A stretch of 64,000 bases of DNA from Agaribacterium haliotis (GTDB lineage: Bacteria > Pseudomonadota > Gammaproteobacteria > Pseudomonadales > Cellvibrionaceae). The notes beneath the pieces were generated by a model that did not search any database, was not told where the DNA came from, and was given only the letters and a program-made list of their open reading frames with translations. Positions 40,686 through 49,513 of the stretch are shown here, in pieces. The first letter of the stretch is position 1. Every line of letters begins with the position of its first letter. Both the position numbers and the translations under genes were made by a program. The DNA is taken from assembly GCF_002312815.1 (NCBI RefSeq), contig NZ_NKQJ01000004.1, forward strand, positions 124,001 through 188,000, written 5' to 3'.

Positions 40686-41675
40686 ATGCGCAATCGAGAA
40701 CTTAAACTTGCTTTTGAGCTCAGTGCCAGCCTGCTTGAACACAGCAGTTATCATACGATGACTCAGCGCTTTTTAGAGATTTTGCGCGGCCTCAAAGGGG
40801 TGGAGTCGGTCGCTTCCTATGAAATCTTCGGCGATGTTGCCAAGCGCACGGCCGAGATCAATCACCACCACGATTTTCTCGTGCGTCGCTTTCCGAATAG
40901 CCTCGAGGAGGCCAGCCGCGACGAGCACTACGAAACCTTGCAAAAAGTGCTCGACAGCCACCGCGGCGGCATACACTACCTCGTCGAACGCAGTGGGCCG
41001 TGGATGAGCCTGGATGTCAGTCGCGATGTAAAACCCCGGCGTGTGGTATTGCTCAAGGGTAAGCTAAATGGCTTTAACGTTGCGCTGGTTAACGGCTTGT
41101 TTGCGGTTTACGCCAACCAAGTAGCCCTGCTTGATAAAAAAGAAAGGGACAAGCTCAGCTCACTGCCAAACCGGCACAGTTTTGATCTGATTCTGTCTCA
41201 AGTGCTCGATTTCTATCGTCGCAGTAAAACGCTGCCGCCGAAGTGCTCGTGGTTGGCCATGCTCGATATCGATCACTTCAAGCAGATTAACGACAGTCGC
41301 GGCCACTTGTACGGCGATGAAGTCCTGTTGCAGTTTGCACGCCTGTTTGAGCAGACTTTCAGGTATTCCGACTTTCTTTTTCGTTTCGGCGGCGATGAGT
41401 TTGTGGTCATACTCAACCAGACCAACCTCGAAGGGGCCAAGCTTTCGCTTGAGCGCTTTCGCCGCCGTGTTGAGGGCCACTGCTTTCCCGGTGGGCAGGT
41501 GACAGTCAGTGTCGGCTTTACCGTTGTTGAGCCTCAAAAAGCGGCGGCCAGGCTGGTTGAAGAAGCCGATCGCGCGCTCTATCGCAGCAAGGCTTTGGGG
41601 CGCAATAAGCTCACGCTGTATAGCGCTGAGCTGGATCAAAGCAAGTTTGAGCTCGACAATGCTGAGCTGTTTTAG
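40686..41675 (+). CDS. Diguanylate cyclase (GGDEF)
   Basis: 329 residues from the ATG at 40686; a TTG fifteen bases earlier is possible. The N-terminal 155 residues form a soluble domain I do not recognise (GAF-like in layout: LAFELSASLLEHSSY). No membrane segment is visible. The C-terminal GGDEF domain has GGDEF at 235-239 and the RxxD inhibitory site RYSD at 226-229, correctly spaced, so it is probably an active, product-inhibited cyclase. It lies alone between the inverted-repeat element and ygiQ. Confidence 0.92.
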   Translation: MRNRELKLAFELSASLLEHSSYHTMTQRFLEILRGLKGVESVASYEIFGDVAKRTAEINHHHDFLVRRFPNSLEEASRDEHYETLQKVLDSHRGGIHYLVERSGPWMSLDVSRDVKPRRVVLLKGKLNGFNVALVNGLFAVYANQVALLDKKERDKLSSLPNRHSFDLILSQVLDFYRRSKTLPPKCSWLAMLDIDHFKQINDSRGHLYGDEVLLQFARLFEQTFRYSDFLFRFGGDEFVVILNQTNLEGAKLSLERFRRRVEGHCFPGGQVTVSVGFTVVEPQKAAARLVEEADRALYRSKALGRNKLTLYSAELDQSKFELDNAELF

Positions 41676-41704
41676 CCCGCTTTCGGATGCCAGCGCGAAG
41701 TCTA

Positions 41705-41734
41705 TTAGAAGCGCGCGCCGCACTCAGGTAGAAT
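41705..41734 (+). promoter_or_regulatory. Possible sigma-70 promoter of ygiQ
   Basis: TTAGAA (41705-41710), an 18-base GC-rich spacer, then TAGAAT (41729-41734), 31 bases before the ygiQ ATG. The -10 is good, the -35 poor. Confidence 0.35.
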
Positions 41735-41764
41735 GGCGGCCGTTTCCCACCCCAATTAAATTCC

Positions 41765-43936
41765 ATGACCGCAATTATTAAAGCGCCTCACCTGTTGAGC
41801 TATCCAAAATACTGGGCTTCTTGTTTTGAGCCCGCGCCGTTTCTGCCAATGAGCCGCGCGGAGATGGACAAACTCGGTTGGGACAGCTGCGACATTATTG
41901 TTATCAATGGCGATGCTTATGTGGATCACCCGAGCTTTGGCGGGGCTTTAATCGGCCGCCTATTAGAGGCGCAGGGTTTTCGGGTCGGCATGATTAGCCA
42001 GCCGGATTGGAAAGATGGCGAGGCTTTTAAGCAGCTCGGTGAGCCCAATCTGTTCTTTGGTATCAGTGCCGGCAATATGGATTCGATGATCAATCGCTAT
42101 ACTGCCGATCTGCGCCTGCGCCACGACGATGCCTACACACCCAACAACGAAGGTGGTAAGCGCCCCGACCGCGCGGTGACGGTTTACACGCAAAAATGTC
42201 GCGAAGCATATAAGGATGTGCCGATTGTTGTCGGTGGCATAGAGGCGAGCCTGCGCCGCATAGCCCAATACGACTACTGGAGCGATGAAGTGCGCCGATC
42301 GGTGCTGATTGACAGCGGCGCCGATATCTTGCTCTACGGCAATGCCGAGCGCGCTATTATCGAAGTGGCGACACGCGCAGCGGCAGGTGAGCGCATTGTT
42401 GATATGCACGATGTGCGCGGCACTGCGGTGCTTAAAAAGTCTGTGCCTGACGCCTGGACGGTTATTGATTCGAGCCGCATCGATTGGGCCAAGAATATCG
42501 ATGCTATTCCCAATCCCTATGCGATGGAAGGCATGGGTGATCAGAACTGTAAAACCGAGGCCAACAGCGCTGCGGATGTAGCGATGCAGGAGCCGGAACC
42601 AACCCCGGCCGAGCCGATACGCATCATTCCGATGCCGTTGCAGCGCAAGCACGAGCTCGACGAGAGCCGCACCGTTATCCGCATCCCGAGCTTTGAAAAA
42701 GTTCGCAACGACAAGGCGCTCTACAGTCACGCCTCGCGTGTTTTGCACCTCGAGAGCAACCCGCAAAATGCGCGTGCGATTGTGCAAAAACACGGCAACA
42801 GGGAGGTGTGGATTAACCCGCCGCCGATACCGCTCGAAACTGACGAAATGGACGCGGTGTTTGCGCTGCCCTATGCGCGTGTGCCGCACCCGGCTTATGG
42901 CGATGCGCAAATCCCCGCTTACGACATGATTAAAACCTCGGTCAATATTATGCGCGGCTGCTTTGGTGGCTGCTCGTTTTGTTCGATTACCGAGCACGAA
43001 GGCCGGGTGATTCAAAGCCGTTCGGAAGAGAGTATTTTGACCGAGCTCGAGGCGATACGGGATAAGACCCCCGGTTTTACCGGGCAGATTTCTGATCTCG
43101 GTGGGCCGACCGCCAATATGTACATGCTCAACTGCAAGGACCCGCAGATTCACGCGAACTGCCGCCGCCTGAGCTGTGTTTTTCCAAGTATTTGCAAAAA
43201 CCTTGTAACAGATCACGCGCCGACGACTCAGCTTTATCGCAAGGCGCGAGCAATTCCGGGTATTAAAAAAATCGCTATCGCTTCGGGCCTGCGTTACGAC
43301 TTGGCGGTTAAAGACCCGGAGTACATAAAAGAGCTTGTAACGCATCACGTTGGCGGTTATTTAAAAATTGCACCGGAACACACCGAAGAGCGCCCGCTCA
43401 ACAAAATGATGAAGCCGGGCATAGATACGTTTTACGAGTTTAAGCGCCTTTTTGATAAGTTCTCTAAACAGGCCGGCAAAAAGCAGTATTTAATTCCGTA
43501 TTTCATCGCCGCCCACCCGGGCTGCGAAGATGAAGACATGATCAACTTGGCGTTCTGGCTGAAAAAGAACAAATACCGCTTAGATCAGGTACAGACGTTT
43601 TATCCATCGCCGATGTCGTTGGCTACAGCGATGTATTACGGCGGAAAAGACCCGCTCAAGCGTGTTGGCTACAAAAAAGGTGGGGTTCATACACCGCGCA
43701 ACTTAAAACAGCGTCGTTTTCAGAAAGCCCTGCTGCGTTTTCACGATGAAAAAAACTGGAAGCTCTTGCGCGAAGAATTTAAAGCGATGGGGCGTAAGGA
43801 TTTAATCGGCACGGGTGAAAACGCGCTGGTGCCGCCCGAGCAGGGCAAGGGTACTCGCTCTGGTAGCGGCCGTCGCTCAAGCCCGGCTCGCAGGCCGCAG
43901 GGGCGCAGGAATACAACCCGGCGGCCTCGAAATTAG
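41765..43936 (+). CDS. ygiQ: YgiQ family radical SAM protein
   Basis: 723-residue radical SAM protein of the YgiQ (UPF0313) family; the reaction is unknown. The iron-sulphur cluster motif CFGGCSFC (C399, C403, C406) follows [11 protein letters not shown]. The N-terminal cobalamin-binding-like part has [21 protein letters not shown] and [23 protein letters not shown]. The C-terminal part has [12 protein letters not shown] and [16 protein letters not shown], ending in a very basic tail ([21 protein letters not shown] region) that could bind nucleic acid. Monocistronic by layout, with a weak hairpin downstream. Confidence 0.95.
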   Translation: MTAIIKAPHLLSYPKYWASCFEPAPFLPMSRAEMDKLGWDSCDIIVINGDAYVDHPSFGGALIGRLLEAQGFRVGMISQPDWKDGEAFKQLGEPNLFFGISAGNMDSMINRYTADLRLRHDDAYTPNNEGGKRPDRAVTVYTQKCREAYKDVPIVVGGIEASLRRIAQYDYWSDEVRRSVLIDSGADILLYGNAERAIIEVATRAAAGERIVDMHDVRGTAVLKKSVPDAWTVIDSSRIDWAKNIDAIPNPYAMEGMGDQNCKTEANSAADVAMQEPEPTPAEPIRIIPMPLQRKHELDESRTVIRIPSFEKVRNDKALYSHASRVLHLESNPQNARAIVQKHGNREVWINPPPIPLETDEMDAVFALPYARVPHPAYGDAQIPAYDMIKTSVNIMRGCFGGCSFCSITEHEGRVIQSRSEESILTELEAIRDKTPGFTGQISDLGGPTANMYMLNCKDPQIHANCRRLSCVFPSICKNLVTDHAPTTQLYRKARAIPGIKKIAIASGLRYDLAVKDPEYIKELVTHHVGGYLKIAPEHTEERPLNKMMKPGIDTFYEFKRLFDKFSKQAGKKQYLIPYFIAAHPGCEDEDMINLAFWLKKNKYRLDQVQTFYPSPMSLATAMYYGGKDPLKRVGYKKGGVHTPRNLKQRRFQKALLRFHDEKNWKLLREEFKAMGRKDLIGTGENALVPPEQGKGTRSGSGRRSSPARRPQGRRNTTRRPRN

Positions 43937-43984
43937 TTTGTCTCTATTCCTTTGGGGGGATGCTCTAAGTCTACTGCACGCCTG

Positions 43985-44006
43985 GGGCGGTAAATTTTAA
44001 CCGCCC
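43985..44006 (+). terminator. Hairpin downstream of ygiQ
   Basis: GGGCGGT (43985-43991), 8-base AT loop, ACCGCCC (44000-44006), then GTTATTG. The 7-base GC stem is good but the T-run is poor, so termination efficiency is uncertain. Confidence 0.4.
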
Positions 44007-44054
44007 GTTATTGTAACTAAGGGCTTTGGTAAGACAGATAAATAGGTGTTGGCA

Positions 44055-44083
44055 TTGAGCGCCGGGCCTGCGATTACTACAAT
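44055..44083 (+). promoter_or_regulatory. Sigma-70 promoter of rapA
   Basis: TTGAGC (44055-44060), 17-base spacer, TACAAT (44078-44083), ending 49 bases before the rapA ATG. Both boxes are close to consensus with ideal spacing. Confidence 0.6.
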
Positions 44084-44132
44084 GCGCGCCCCGGGAAGCG
44101 GGTGAAGCAGTAACAAACACTACAAGAGTTTT

Positions 44133-46757
44133 ATGTCTGAATTTGTACAAGGCCAGCGCTGGGTTGTCGATAGCGAACCCGAGCTTGGTTTAGGTATTGT
44201 GGTTGCGATTGAAGGTCGCAGTGTCAATTTATTTTTCCCCGTCGGGGATTGCGAGCGTCGCTACGCGCTTGATCAAGCGCCGCTCACGCGCATTCACTTT
44301 CAAGAAGGTGAAGAGATTAAAGACCTCGATGGCAAGGCCTACAAAGTTAAGGCCGTGCACGAACAGGGCGGGCTACTGATTTACGAAACCGATCAAGGCT
44401 CACTTGTTGTTGAAACTCAATTGAGCCCTGAAATTCAGCTGAACCAGCCGTTTATGCGTTTATTGATGGGGCAAATTGATCGGCGCCGCTGGTTTAACTT
44501 CCGCCGCGAGTTTGAACAAAAAATTGCGCGCTTAAATGCTTCGCGCTTAAACGGTTTGCTCGGTGCGCGCGCTGATTTAATTGCCCATCAGCTCTATGTT
44601 GCCAATACGGCCTGCAATTTTGAAAAGGTGCGTGTCTTGCTTGCCGATGAGGTTGGCCTCGGTAAAACAATTGAGGCGGGTTTGATTTTAAACCGCCTGC
44701 TTAAGCAAGAGCGCGTCAGCCGAGTTTTAATTGCCGTGCCTCCGGCTTTACAGGTGCAGTGGCTGGTGGAGCTCATCCGCCGCTTTGGTATCAGCCCGGT
44801 TTTGTACAACGAAGAAGACCACGATTTTAACGGTGCTCAGATTCACCTGCTGCCGCACTGGGCTTTGAGCCTTGAGCGTGAAGAAATTCTTGAGGCTGGC
44901 TTTGATCTGTTAATTATCGACGAAGCTCACCACGTTGAGCTCGCAAGCAAAGAGTTTTCGGCGCTCGAGCAAATGGCCGCAGCGTTTGAACACTTGGTGC
45001 TGATGACGGCAACACCCGAGCAGCTGGGTTTTGATAGCCATTTTGCTCGCTTAAATTTACTTGATGCAAATAAATACAGTTCCGCTGAAGCTTTAAAGCA
45101 GGAAGAGCAGGGCTACGAGGCTTTAAATAAACTGCTGCGCGACATGCCTGAAAGTCGCGATGAGCTCTGCGCGCTCTATCAGCTTGATTCTAAACTCGAC
45201 GATCAAACCTTGATTTCCGAAGTGCTCGACTGTCACGGCGTCGGCCGAACCCTGTTCCGCAATGCCCGTACTGCCGTTGCCGGTTTTCCTAAGCGCGTAG
45301 CCCACAAACACAGTATCGACAGCGGCGAATGGCAAGCGCGTTTTGACTGGCTTGCTGAATTTTTAAAACAGCACGCTCAGGAAAAGGTGCTGGTAATTAT
45401 GCACAGCCGCGAACACGTCGCTGAGTGTGAGAATTTCCTCTGGCAAAATCACGGCATCGATTCGGCTACTTTCCACGAGCAAATGTCTTTAGTTGAGCGC
45501 GATCGTGCGGCGGCCTATTTTGCCGATATGGAAGAGGGCACCAGAGTTTTATTGTGCTCTGAGATAGGCAGTGAAGGGCGCAACTTCCAGTTCAGCAATA
45601 AGCTCGTTTGTCTCGATCTTCCCGAGCACCCGGATTTACTTGAACAGCGCATAGGCCGCCTGGATCGTATTGGCCAACAGCGAGACGTTGAAATTCACGT
45701 GCCGAGCTCGGCAAACTGTGACAATGCCCAGCGCTGGTCTTGGTATCACCAGGTACTTAACTGCGTAGAGCAGCAAAACCCCGCTGCAGCGGCGGTGCAC
45801 GACGAGCTTTGCCCTCACGATCTGGACGATATTGATGAGGCTTTGATTCAGCAGGCTCAAGCAAAGATCAAAACCTTGCTGGCGGAAATCCACCAGGGGC
45901 GCGATGCCTTGCTTGAATTAAATAGCTGCCGCCAACCTCAGGCCGACAAACTCGTTGAACAAATCCGCGAATTTGAAGCACAGAGCCCGCTTTCACTCGT
46001 TGAAGAGGCCTCCGATTTGCTGAACTTTCATTTTGAAGAATTAGGTGGTGGCCGCTACTCGTTGATTCCATCTGACTCAATGTTAATTCCGCTTTTGCCA
46101 GGCATTCCCGCTGAGGGGGTGGAAATTAGTTTTGATCGGGCCCTGGCCAATACACGTGAAGACGTGATTTTTATGAGTTGGGATCACAGCTTTATTCAAG
46201 GCCTGTGGGAGCTATTAAAACAGGGCGAACTCGGCTCTGCATGTGTGGCGATGTTGCCGAGTCGACAATTGCCTCCCGGCAAACTGCTGATGGAATGCAG
46301 TTTTGACGTGGCGATACAGAGCGAATACGCGCAGGACTTACTGCCGTTTTTTACGCGCTACAGCGTGCGAGTTGTCAGCAGTGAACTTGCGCAAAAAGAT
46401 CTTGCGCCGATGCTAAGTGAAGCGCAGCTGCAAGAGTCTTTACTTAAGGTAGATAAAAAACTGGCTCGCAAAATTATTAAGAGCCAAAAAGATCGTCTGC
46501 CGGAGTTTTATCAGCAAGCCGAACAGTATGCGCTTGCGCCAACTAAGCAGTTAGTTGACGAAGCGCTGCTTGCCCTGGAAAAACACTTTGATATTGAGCT
46601 TCAGCGCCTGCGTTCTCTGGCAGAGAAAAACGATGCTGTGGGTGAGCAGGATATTCAGCAATTGCAGCAACGAAAAAACAATATGGCTGAGGCTTTAACT
46701 CATCACGCTGTGCCCCAGCTAAGTGCAATTCGTTTAATTGTGACAAATAAGCCTTAA
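44133..46757 (+). CDS. rapA: RNA polymerase-associated helicase-like protein RapA
   Basis: Swi2/Snf2-type ATPase that binds RNA polymerase and helps its recycling. 874 residues, about 90 fewer than E. coli RapA (968), with the shortening spread over the middle and C-terminal parts. The N-terminal Tudor-like start GQRWVVDSEPELGLGIVVAIEGR matches RapA. Helicase motifs: I GLGKT (175-179) in LLADEVGLGKTIEAGLI, II DEAH (263-266), III LMTATPEQLG, V and VI SEIGSEGRNFQFSNKLVCLD and LLEQRIGRLDRIGQ. AAGAG precedes the ATG. A hairpin follows the stop. Confidence 0.95.
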   Translation: MSEFVQGQRWVVDSEPELGLGIVVAIEGRSVNLFFPVGDCERRYALDQAPLTRIHFQEGEEIKDLDGKAYKVKAVHEQGGLLIYETDQGSLVVETQLSPEIQLNQPFMRLLMGQIDRRRWFNFRREFEQKIARLNASRLNGLLGARADLIAHQLYVANTACNFEKVRVLLADEVGLGKTIEAGLILNRLLKQERVSRVLIAVPPALQVQWLVELIRRFGISPVLYNEEDHDFNGAQIHLLPHWALSLEREEILEAGFDLLIIDEAHHVELASKEFSALEQMAAAFEHLVLMTATPEQLGFDSHFARLNLLDANKYSSAEALKQEEQGYEALNKLLRDMPESRDELCALYQLDSKLDDQTLISEVLDCHGVGRTLFRNARTAVAGFPKRVAHKHSIDSGEWQARFDWLAEFLKQHAQEKVLVIMHSREHVAECENFLWQNHGIDSATFHEQMSLVERDRAAAYFADMEEGTRVLLCSEIGSEGRNFQFSNKLVCLDLPEHPDLLEQRIGRLDRIGQQRDVEIHVPSSANCDNAQRWSWYHQVLNCVEQQNPAAAAVHDELCPHDLDDIDEALIQQAQAKIKTLLAEIHQGRDALLELNSCRQPQADKLVEQIREFEAQSPLSLVEEASDLLNFHFEELGGGRYSLIPSDSMLIPLLPGIPAEGVEISFDRALANTREDVIFMSWDHSFIQGLWELLKQGELGSACVAMLPSRQLPPGKLLMECSFDVAIQSEYAQDLLPFFTRYSVRVVSSELAQKDLAPMLSEAQLQESLLKVDKKLARKIIKSQKDRLPEFYQQAEQYALAPTKQLVDEALLALEKHFDIELQRLRSLAEKNDAVGEQDIQQLQQRKNNMAEALTHHAVPQLSAIRLIVTNKP

Positions 46758-46777
46758 TGCGGGCACTGCTGCGTAAA

Positions 46778-46802
46778 AAGTAGCGACAGCTTGTCGCTAC
46801 TT
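46778..46802. terminator. Hairpin between rapA and the membrane/VOC gene
   Basis: AAGTAGCGACA (46778-46788), 3-base loop, TGTCGCTACTT (46792-46802): a perfect 11-base stem preceded by an A-run and ending in TT. It lies between convergent genes and can act in both directions. Confidence 0.7.
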
Positions 46803-46865
46803 CCTACAGGCTAGTTCTGCGTTTTTTGTGCTTGCTGTGATTTGTATTAGCTCTGTCTAAAAGCT

Positions 46866-48110
46866 TTAGGCATCAAAGGGTGAGCAGATATCAATTAAGC
46901 AGCCGCTGGGTTCGCGAGCGAGAAAGCGGCGCTGGCCGTAGAATTCGTTGCGCGGCTCCTGAATGATATCGACACCGAGCTCAAGCGCGCGCTTGTAACT
47001 CTGATCGACATCTTCAACAACAAAGGTCATATACATGCCGCTGGGGCTGCTTCTGTAGTTTTCAGGTATTAGTTCGTGGTCGTACTGAATAATGCCAAAT
47101 TCAAGTTCCGGATCGGCGCTTGAGAAAAACTGCACATACCAGTCGCTGTCGTATTTGGTTTCAAGACCCAACAGTTGCGAGAAAAAAGCTTTGCTCGCTT
47201 GCAAGTTGTGTGAACAAATATTGGTTAGCAATTTTAGCTGTGGCTTTTTTTCCTCTAACGCCGCTTTGTCGACGTCAATGAGTAGCGGATCCTTGTTTTG
47301 TTCAACTAGTTCTTCAAAGCTCGGTGCTTCAATAGCCGCTTCAATACTAGGCGGCGCCGGAACTTGGCTGTCGCTGTTGTCGGTATTGTTTTTTTCTGGT
47401 TGTTTATTGCGCGCCTCAAACAGGGTGATTGCAACAATGGGCAGGGCATCGAACATAAACGCCAGCCAGAGGCAAAGCATGCGAATGGCGGTGTTTTGAC
47501 CGCCCAGAACTTGGGCTAGGCCATCGATCGGGGAGGCTTGTTTGTTTTCGTCGGGCAAGCTTATTTCTTGTTGGGCGAGCTGTTCTACTTTTTCTATCTG
47601 TTCAGCCATTTGGCTACGGGTGGCTTCATTGTCTTCTAAAAAGCGTTTGGCCTGGGTTCTATAGCGCTCCGACAAACCCTGGTTGGCGGCGCTGGCTGCA
47701 ATTTCAACATCGCGACTCATCGATTCCATTAATTGCACACGCTGCTCAAGCGCAGCGTTCATTGCTCTTTCTTTTTGCTCGGCAATGAGTCTTGCTGCCT
47801 CATTGCGATCTTGCAGAGCGGAAAAATAACCGTTGAGTGTGGCGTAACTTGAGAGAATAGAAAGCGCAAGTGCTGAGGCGATCAAAAACAATAGCACCAG
47901 CCTTAGCGGGCCGTTTTCCTGGTGCACAATCACGCCGGAAAAACCGTAGGCCATTAGCTGGACAGCACAGCCGACACCGGCACCGATCATGCCGGGGAGC
48001 CCGCCTAGCCAGCTGTAAAAAAACCAGCCAGTGCAGGCGATACTTGAAAACATCAACGTCAGGCAGCCGAGACCGACACTGCTTTTGTACAAAAAACCAA
48101 CGTTTTTCAT
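46866..48110 (-). CDS. Membrane protein with coiled coil fused to C-terminal VOC/glyoxalase domain
   Basis: 414 residues from the ATG at 48110, which has GGAG five bases upstream; the longer frame to 48236 is less likely. Three membrane segments (about 10-30, 35-57, 67-90), a charged coiled coil (about 95-185, RLIAEQKERAMNAALEQRVQ), a fourth membrane segment (about 205-225, MLCLWLAFMFDALPIVAITL), an acidic linker, then a vicinal-oxygen-chelate (glyoxalase/bleomycin-resistance) domain about 290-414: NICSHNLQASKAFFSQLLGL, FGIIQYDHE, MYMTFVVEDVDQSYKRALELG, RRFLAREPSGCLIDI. The closing Glu-Pro-x-Gly is present; whether a full metal site exists is unclear. Function unknown; the fusion is unusual. 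Confidence 0.7.
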   Translation of the reverse strand: MKNVGFLYKSSVGLGCLTLMFSSIACTGWFFYSWLGGLPGMIGAGVGCAVQLMAYGFSGVIVHQENGPLRLVLLFLIASALALSILSSYATLNGYFSALQDRNEAARLIAEQKERAMNAALEQRVQLMESMSRDVEIAASAANQGLSERYRTQAKRFLEDNEATRSQMAEQIEKVEQLAQQEISLPDENKQASPIDGLAQVLGGQNTAIRMLCLWLAFMFDALPIVAITLFEARNKQPEKNNTDNSDSQVPAPPSIEAAIEAPSFEELVEQNKDPLLIDVDKAALEEKKPQLKLLTNICSHNLQASKAFFSQLLGLETKYDSDWYVQFFSSADPELEFGIIQYDHELIPENYRSSPSGMYMTFVVEDVDQSYKRALELGVDIIQEPRNEFYGQRRFLAREPSGCLIDICSPFDA

Positions 48111-48372
48111 CGCTGCTCCGCGAAAACTGGTGGTGGCCAATGAGAGGGAGTAGCAGTTTAGCGCGAGCGAAGACTTCAAGCTAAGCGCTGGTTGGCAAAG
48201 TTTAGTCTTGACAGCAGCCTTTGTTCTCTCGTTCATATTGAACGCTCTGGATGCAGCCGAACTTGCGCCATGACAGCTTATAGCGGTTTCCAGCTAAGCT
48301 AATCTAACGTAAGCTAATTTCTGTTTTGTTGCAGTTGAGCGCGAAACTAACAAGTGTTGTTAAGGGAAAGAA

Positions 48373-48771
48373 ATGAACTCAAATCTAACGCGTTACGCTT
48401 TTTATATGGGCATGCTTTATTTCTTTTTTATGGCTGTGGCTCATTTTTTCTCAATTAAAGTGCCGCTGCTGTTTGTTTATTACGACACTCCATTTTTTGC
48501 TTACCAAGATAAAATTATTTCGTTTGCTGTGTGCGCTTATATCGGGCTGTTTTATTCGGCTTCTAAGCACAGGGATGTCGCGCTGACCGCTATTGTTGTA
48601 ATGGCACTCACGGTGGCAGGGTTGGTATCGGTCAATATGTCTGCGGGGCTGTTACAACTGCTTGCGCCGGGGCAAACAAGTTGGGCTTACTGGCTACAAA
48701 CGGCATTTATTGGCAGTTATTTATTGCTGTTGTTGGGCCTGTATATGCGCGACGGTAAACAGCCAGGCTGA
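48373..48771 (+). CDS. Hypothetical four-segment membrane protein
   Basis: 132 residues with four hydrophobic segments (about 8-30, 45-62, 70-90, 105-124), ending in the short polar tail MRDGKQPG. Not recognised. Start ATG at 48373 is preceded by AAGGGAAAG, a good ribosome site. It stands alone, divergent from the membrane/VOC gene, with a 742-base non-coding region downstream. Confidence 0.65.
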   Translation: MNSNLTRYAFYMGMLYFFFMAVAHFFSIKVPLLFVYYDTPFFAYQDKIISFAVCAYIGLFYSASKHRDVALTAIVVMALTVAGLVSVNMSAGLLQLLAPGQTSWAYWLQTAFIGSYLLLLLGLYMRDGKQPG

Positions 48772-48877
48772 GCCTTGTCGCTTTACTCTGCTGCTTGTCT
48801 CCCTTGCGGGCAGAGTTGCCCTGCTCTGTTGTTCACTGCAGGCCCGGTGCAACGAATGCATTTTATTAGCTAGACCT

Positions 48878-48930
48878 GGCCTATCTCGGATAGGCCCAAA
48901 TCCCCATCTTTTATATTTCAAACCAAAGTA
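48878..48930 (+). promoter_or_regulatory. Shared upstream block, copy 1 (GH86 gene 1)
   Basis: Perfect dyad GGCCTATC-TCG-GATAGGCC (48878-48896), then AAGTA at 48926-48930. AAGTA starts 39 bases after the dyad centre. The same two elements occur upstream of the other two GH86 genes. The dyad centre is 627 bases before the start codon of GH86 gene 1. Confidence 0.55.
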
Positions 48931-49342
48931 CTAAAAAACTTGCTTGTGCTTCCGTTGGTAACAGGCGGTTACGTTGTTGTTTTGTCGTTTTAATACTCTT
49001 TTGCTATTTAAGAATTACCGCAGAAGCGAGAGCCTAGCTGACAAAACACTATGCCTTGCGCGAGATTCCTGTATTGGGCGCGAATTACCTTATCAATATT
49101 TAGAAAAATTATACCGGGTGTTTTTTGCTCAATTTGTGTGCTGCTTTATTTCTTTACAGTAAAAAACTACAAAGCATAGAGTCGTCGCTTGTGTGAGCTG
49201 CCAAAGCCAGCTCACCCGAGTCTCGATGCTGTTAGAACCCGAATCTACGAGCTTCGAATGGATTGGGCTAAAAGCCCTTCGCACTATTGCTGTTTGTTTC
49301 CCGCGGATATTTTTTGTCTTTTAAGGTGGGGAGAAGTCGGCG

Positions 49343-49359
49343 CGCGATTAATGGATTAA
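49343..49359 (+). promoter_or_regulatory. 17-base box at -171, shared with GH86 gene 3
   Basis: CGCGATTAATGGATTAA, differing in two adjacent bases from CGCGATACATGGATTAA at 60167-60183. The two copies start 171 and 172 bases before their start codons. Conservation of sequence and position suggests a regulator or promoter site. Confidence 0.45.
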
Positions 49360-49513
49360 CACGCCTCTTTGTGCCGTTTACAAAGAACTAAGATGCTTCC
49401 GGTGTGGAGCTGCCGTTCTTATTGGCTGCTGAGCTTTGGTACAGCTAGCTGTAAAAGGTATTGCTTTTAAAAAAGCAAGACTCTCAAAATAAACACAATA
49501 ATCCGAGGGATTT

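Larger units (their letters stand above)
48772..49513. other. 742-base non-coding region upstream of the first GH86 gene
   Basis: No credible gene. It holds the first copy of the shared upstream block (dyad and AAGTA), the CGCGAT/ATGGATTAA box at 49343-49359, a small hairpin TTGCTTT/AAAGCAA just before the leader, and the leader segment shared with the third GH86 gene (49481-49513). Confidence 0.7.

Noticed and set aside
41963-43348. Long open frame of 461 codons on the minus strand inside ygiQ
   Set aside because: It is fully antisense to a clear radical SAM gene, has no recognisable motifs, and such frames arise from the codon bias of the real gene.
48878-48896. Terminator for the small membrane protein gene
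   Set aside because: The dyad has no T-run, lies 107 bases after the stop, and its core recurs upstream of the other GH86 genes, which fits an operator better.
48662-48934. 90-codon frame overlapping the small membrane protein
   Set aside because: Overlaps the better supported gene 48373-48771 in another frame and runs through the dyad of the shared upstream block.
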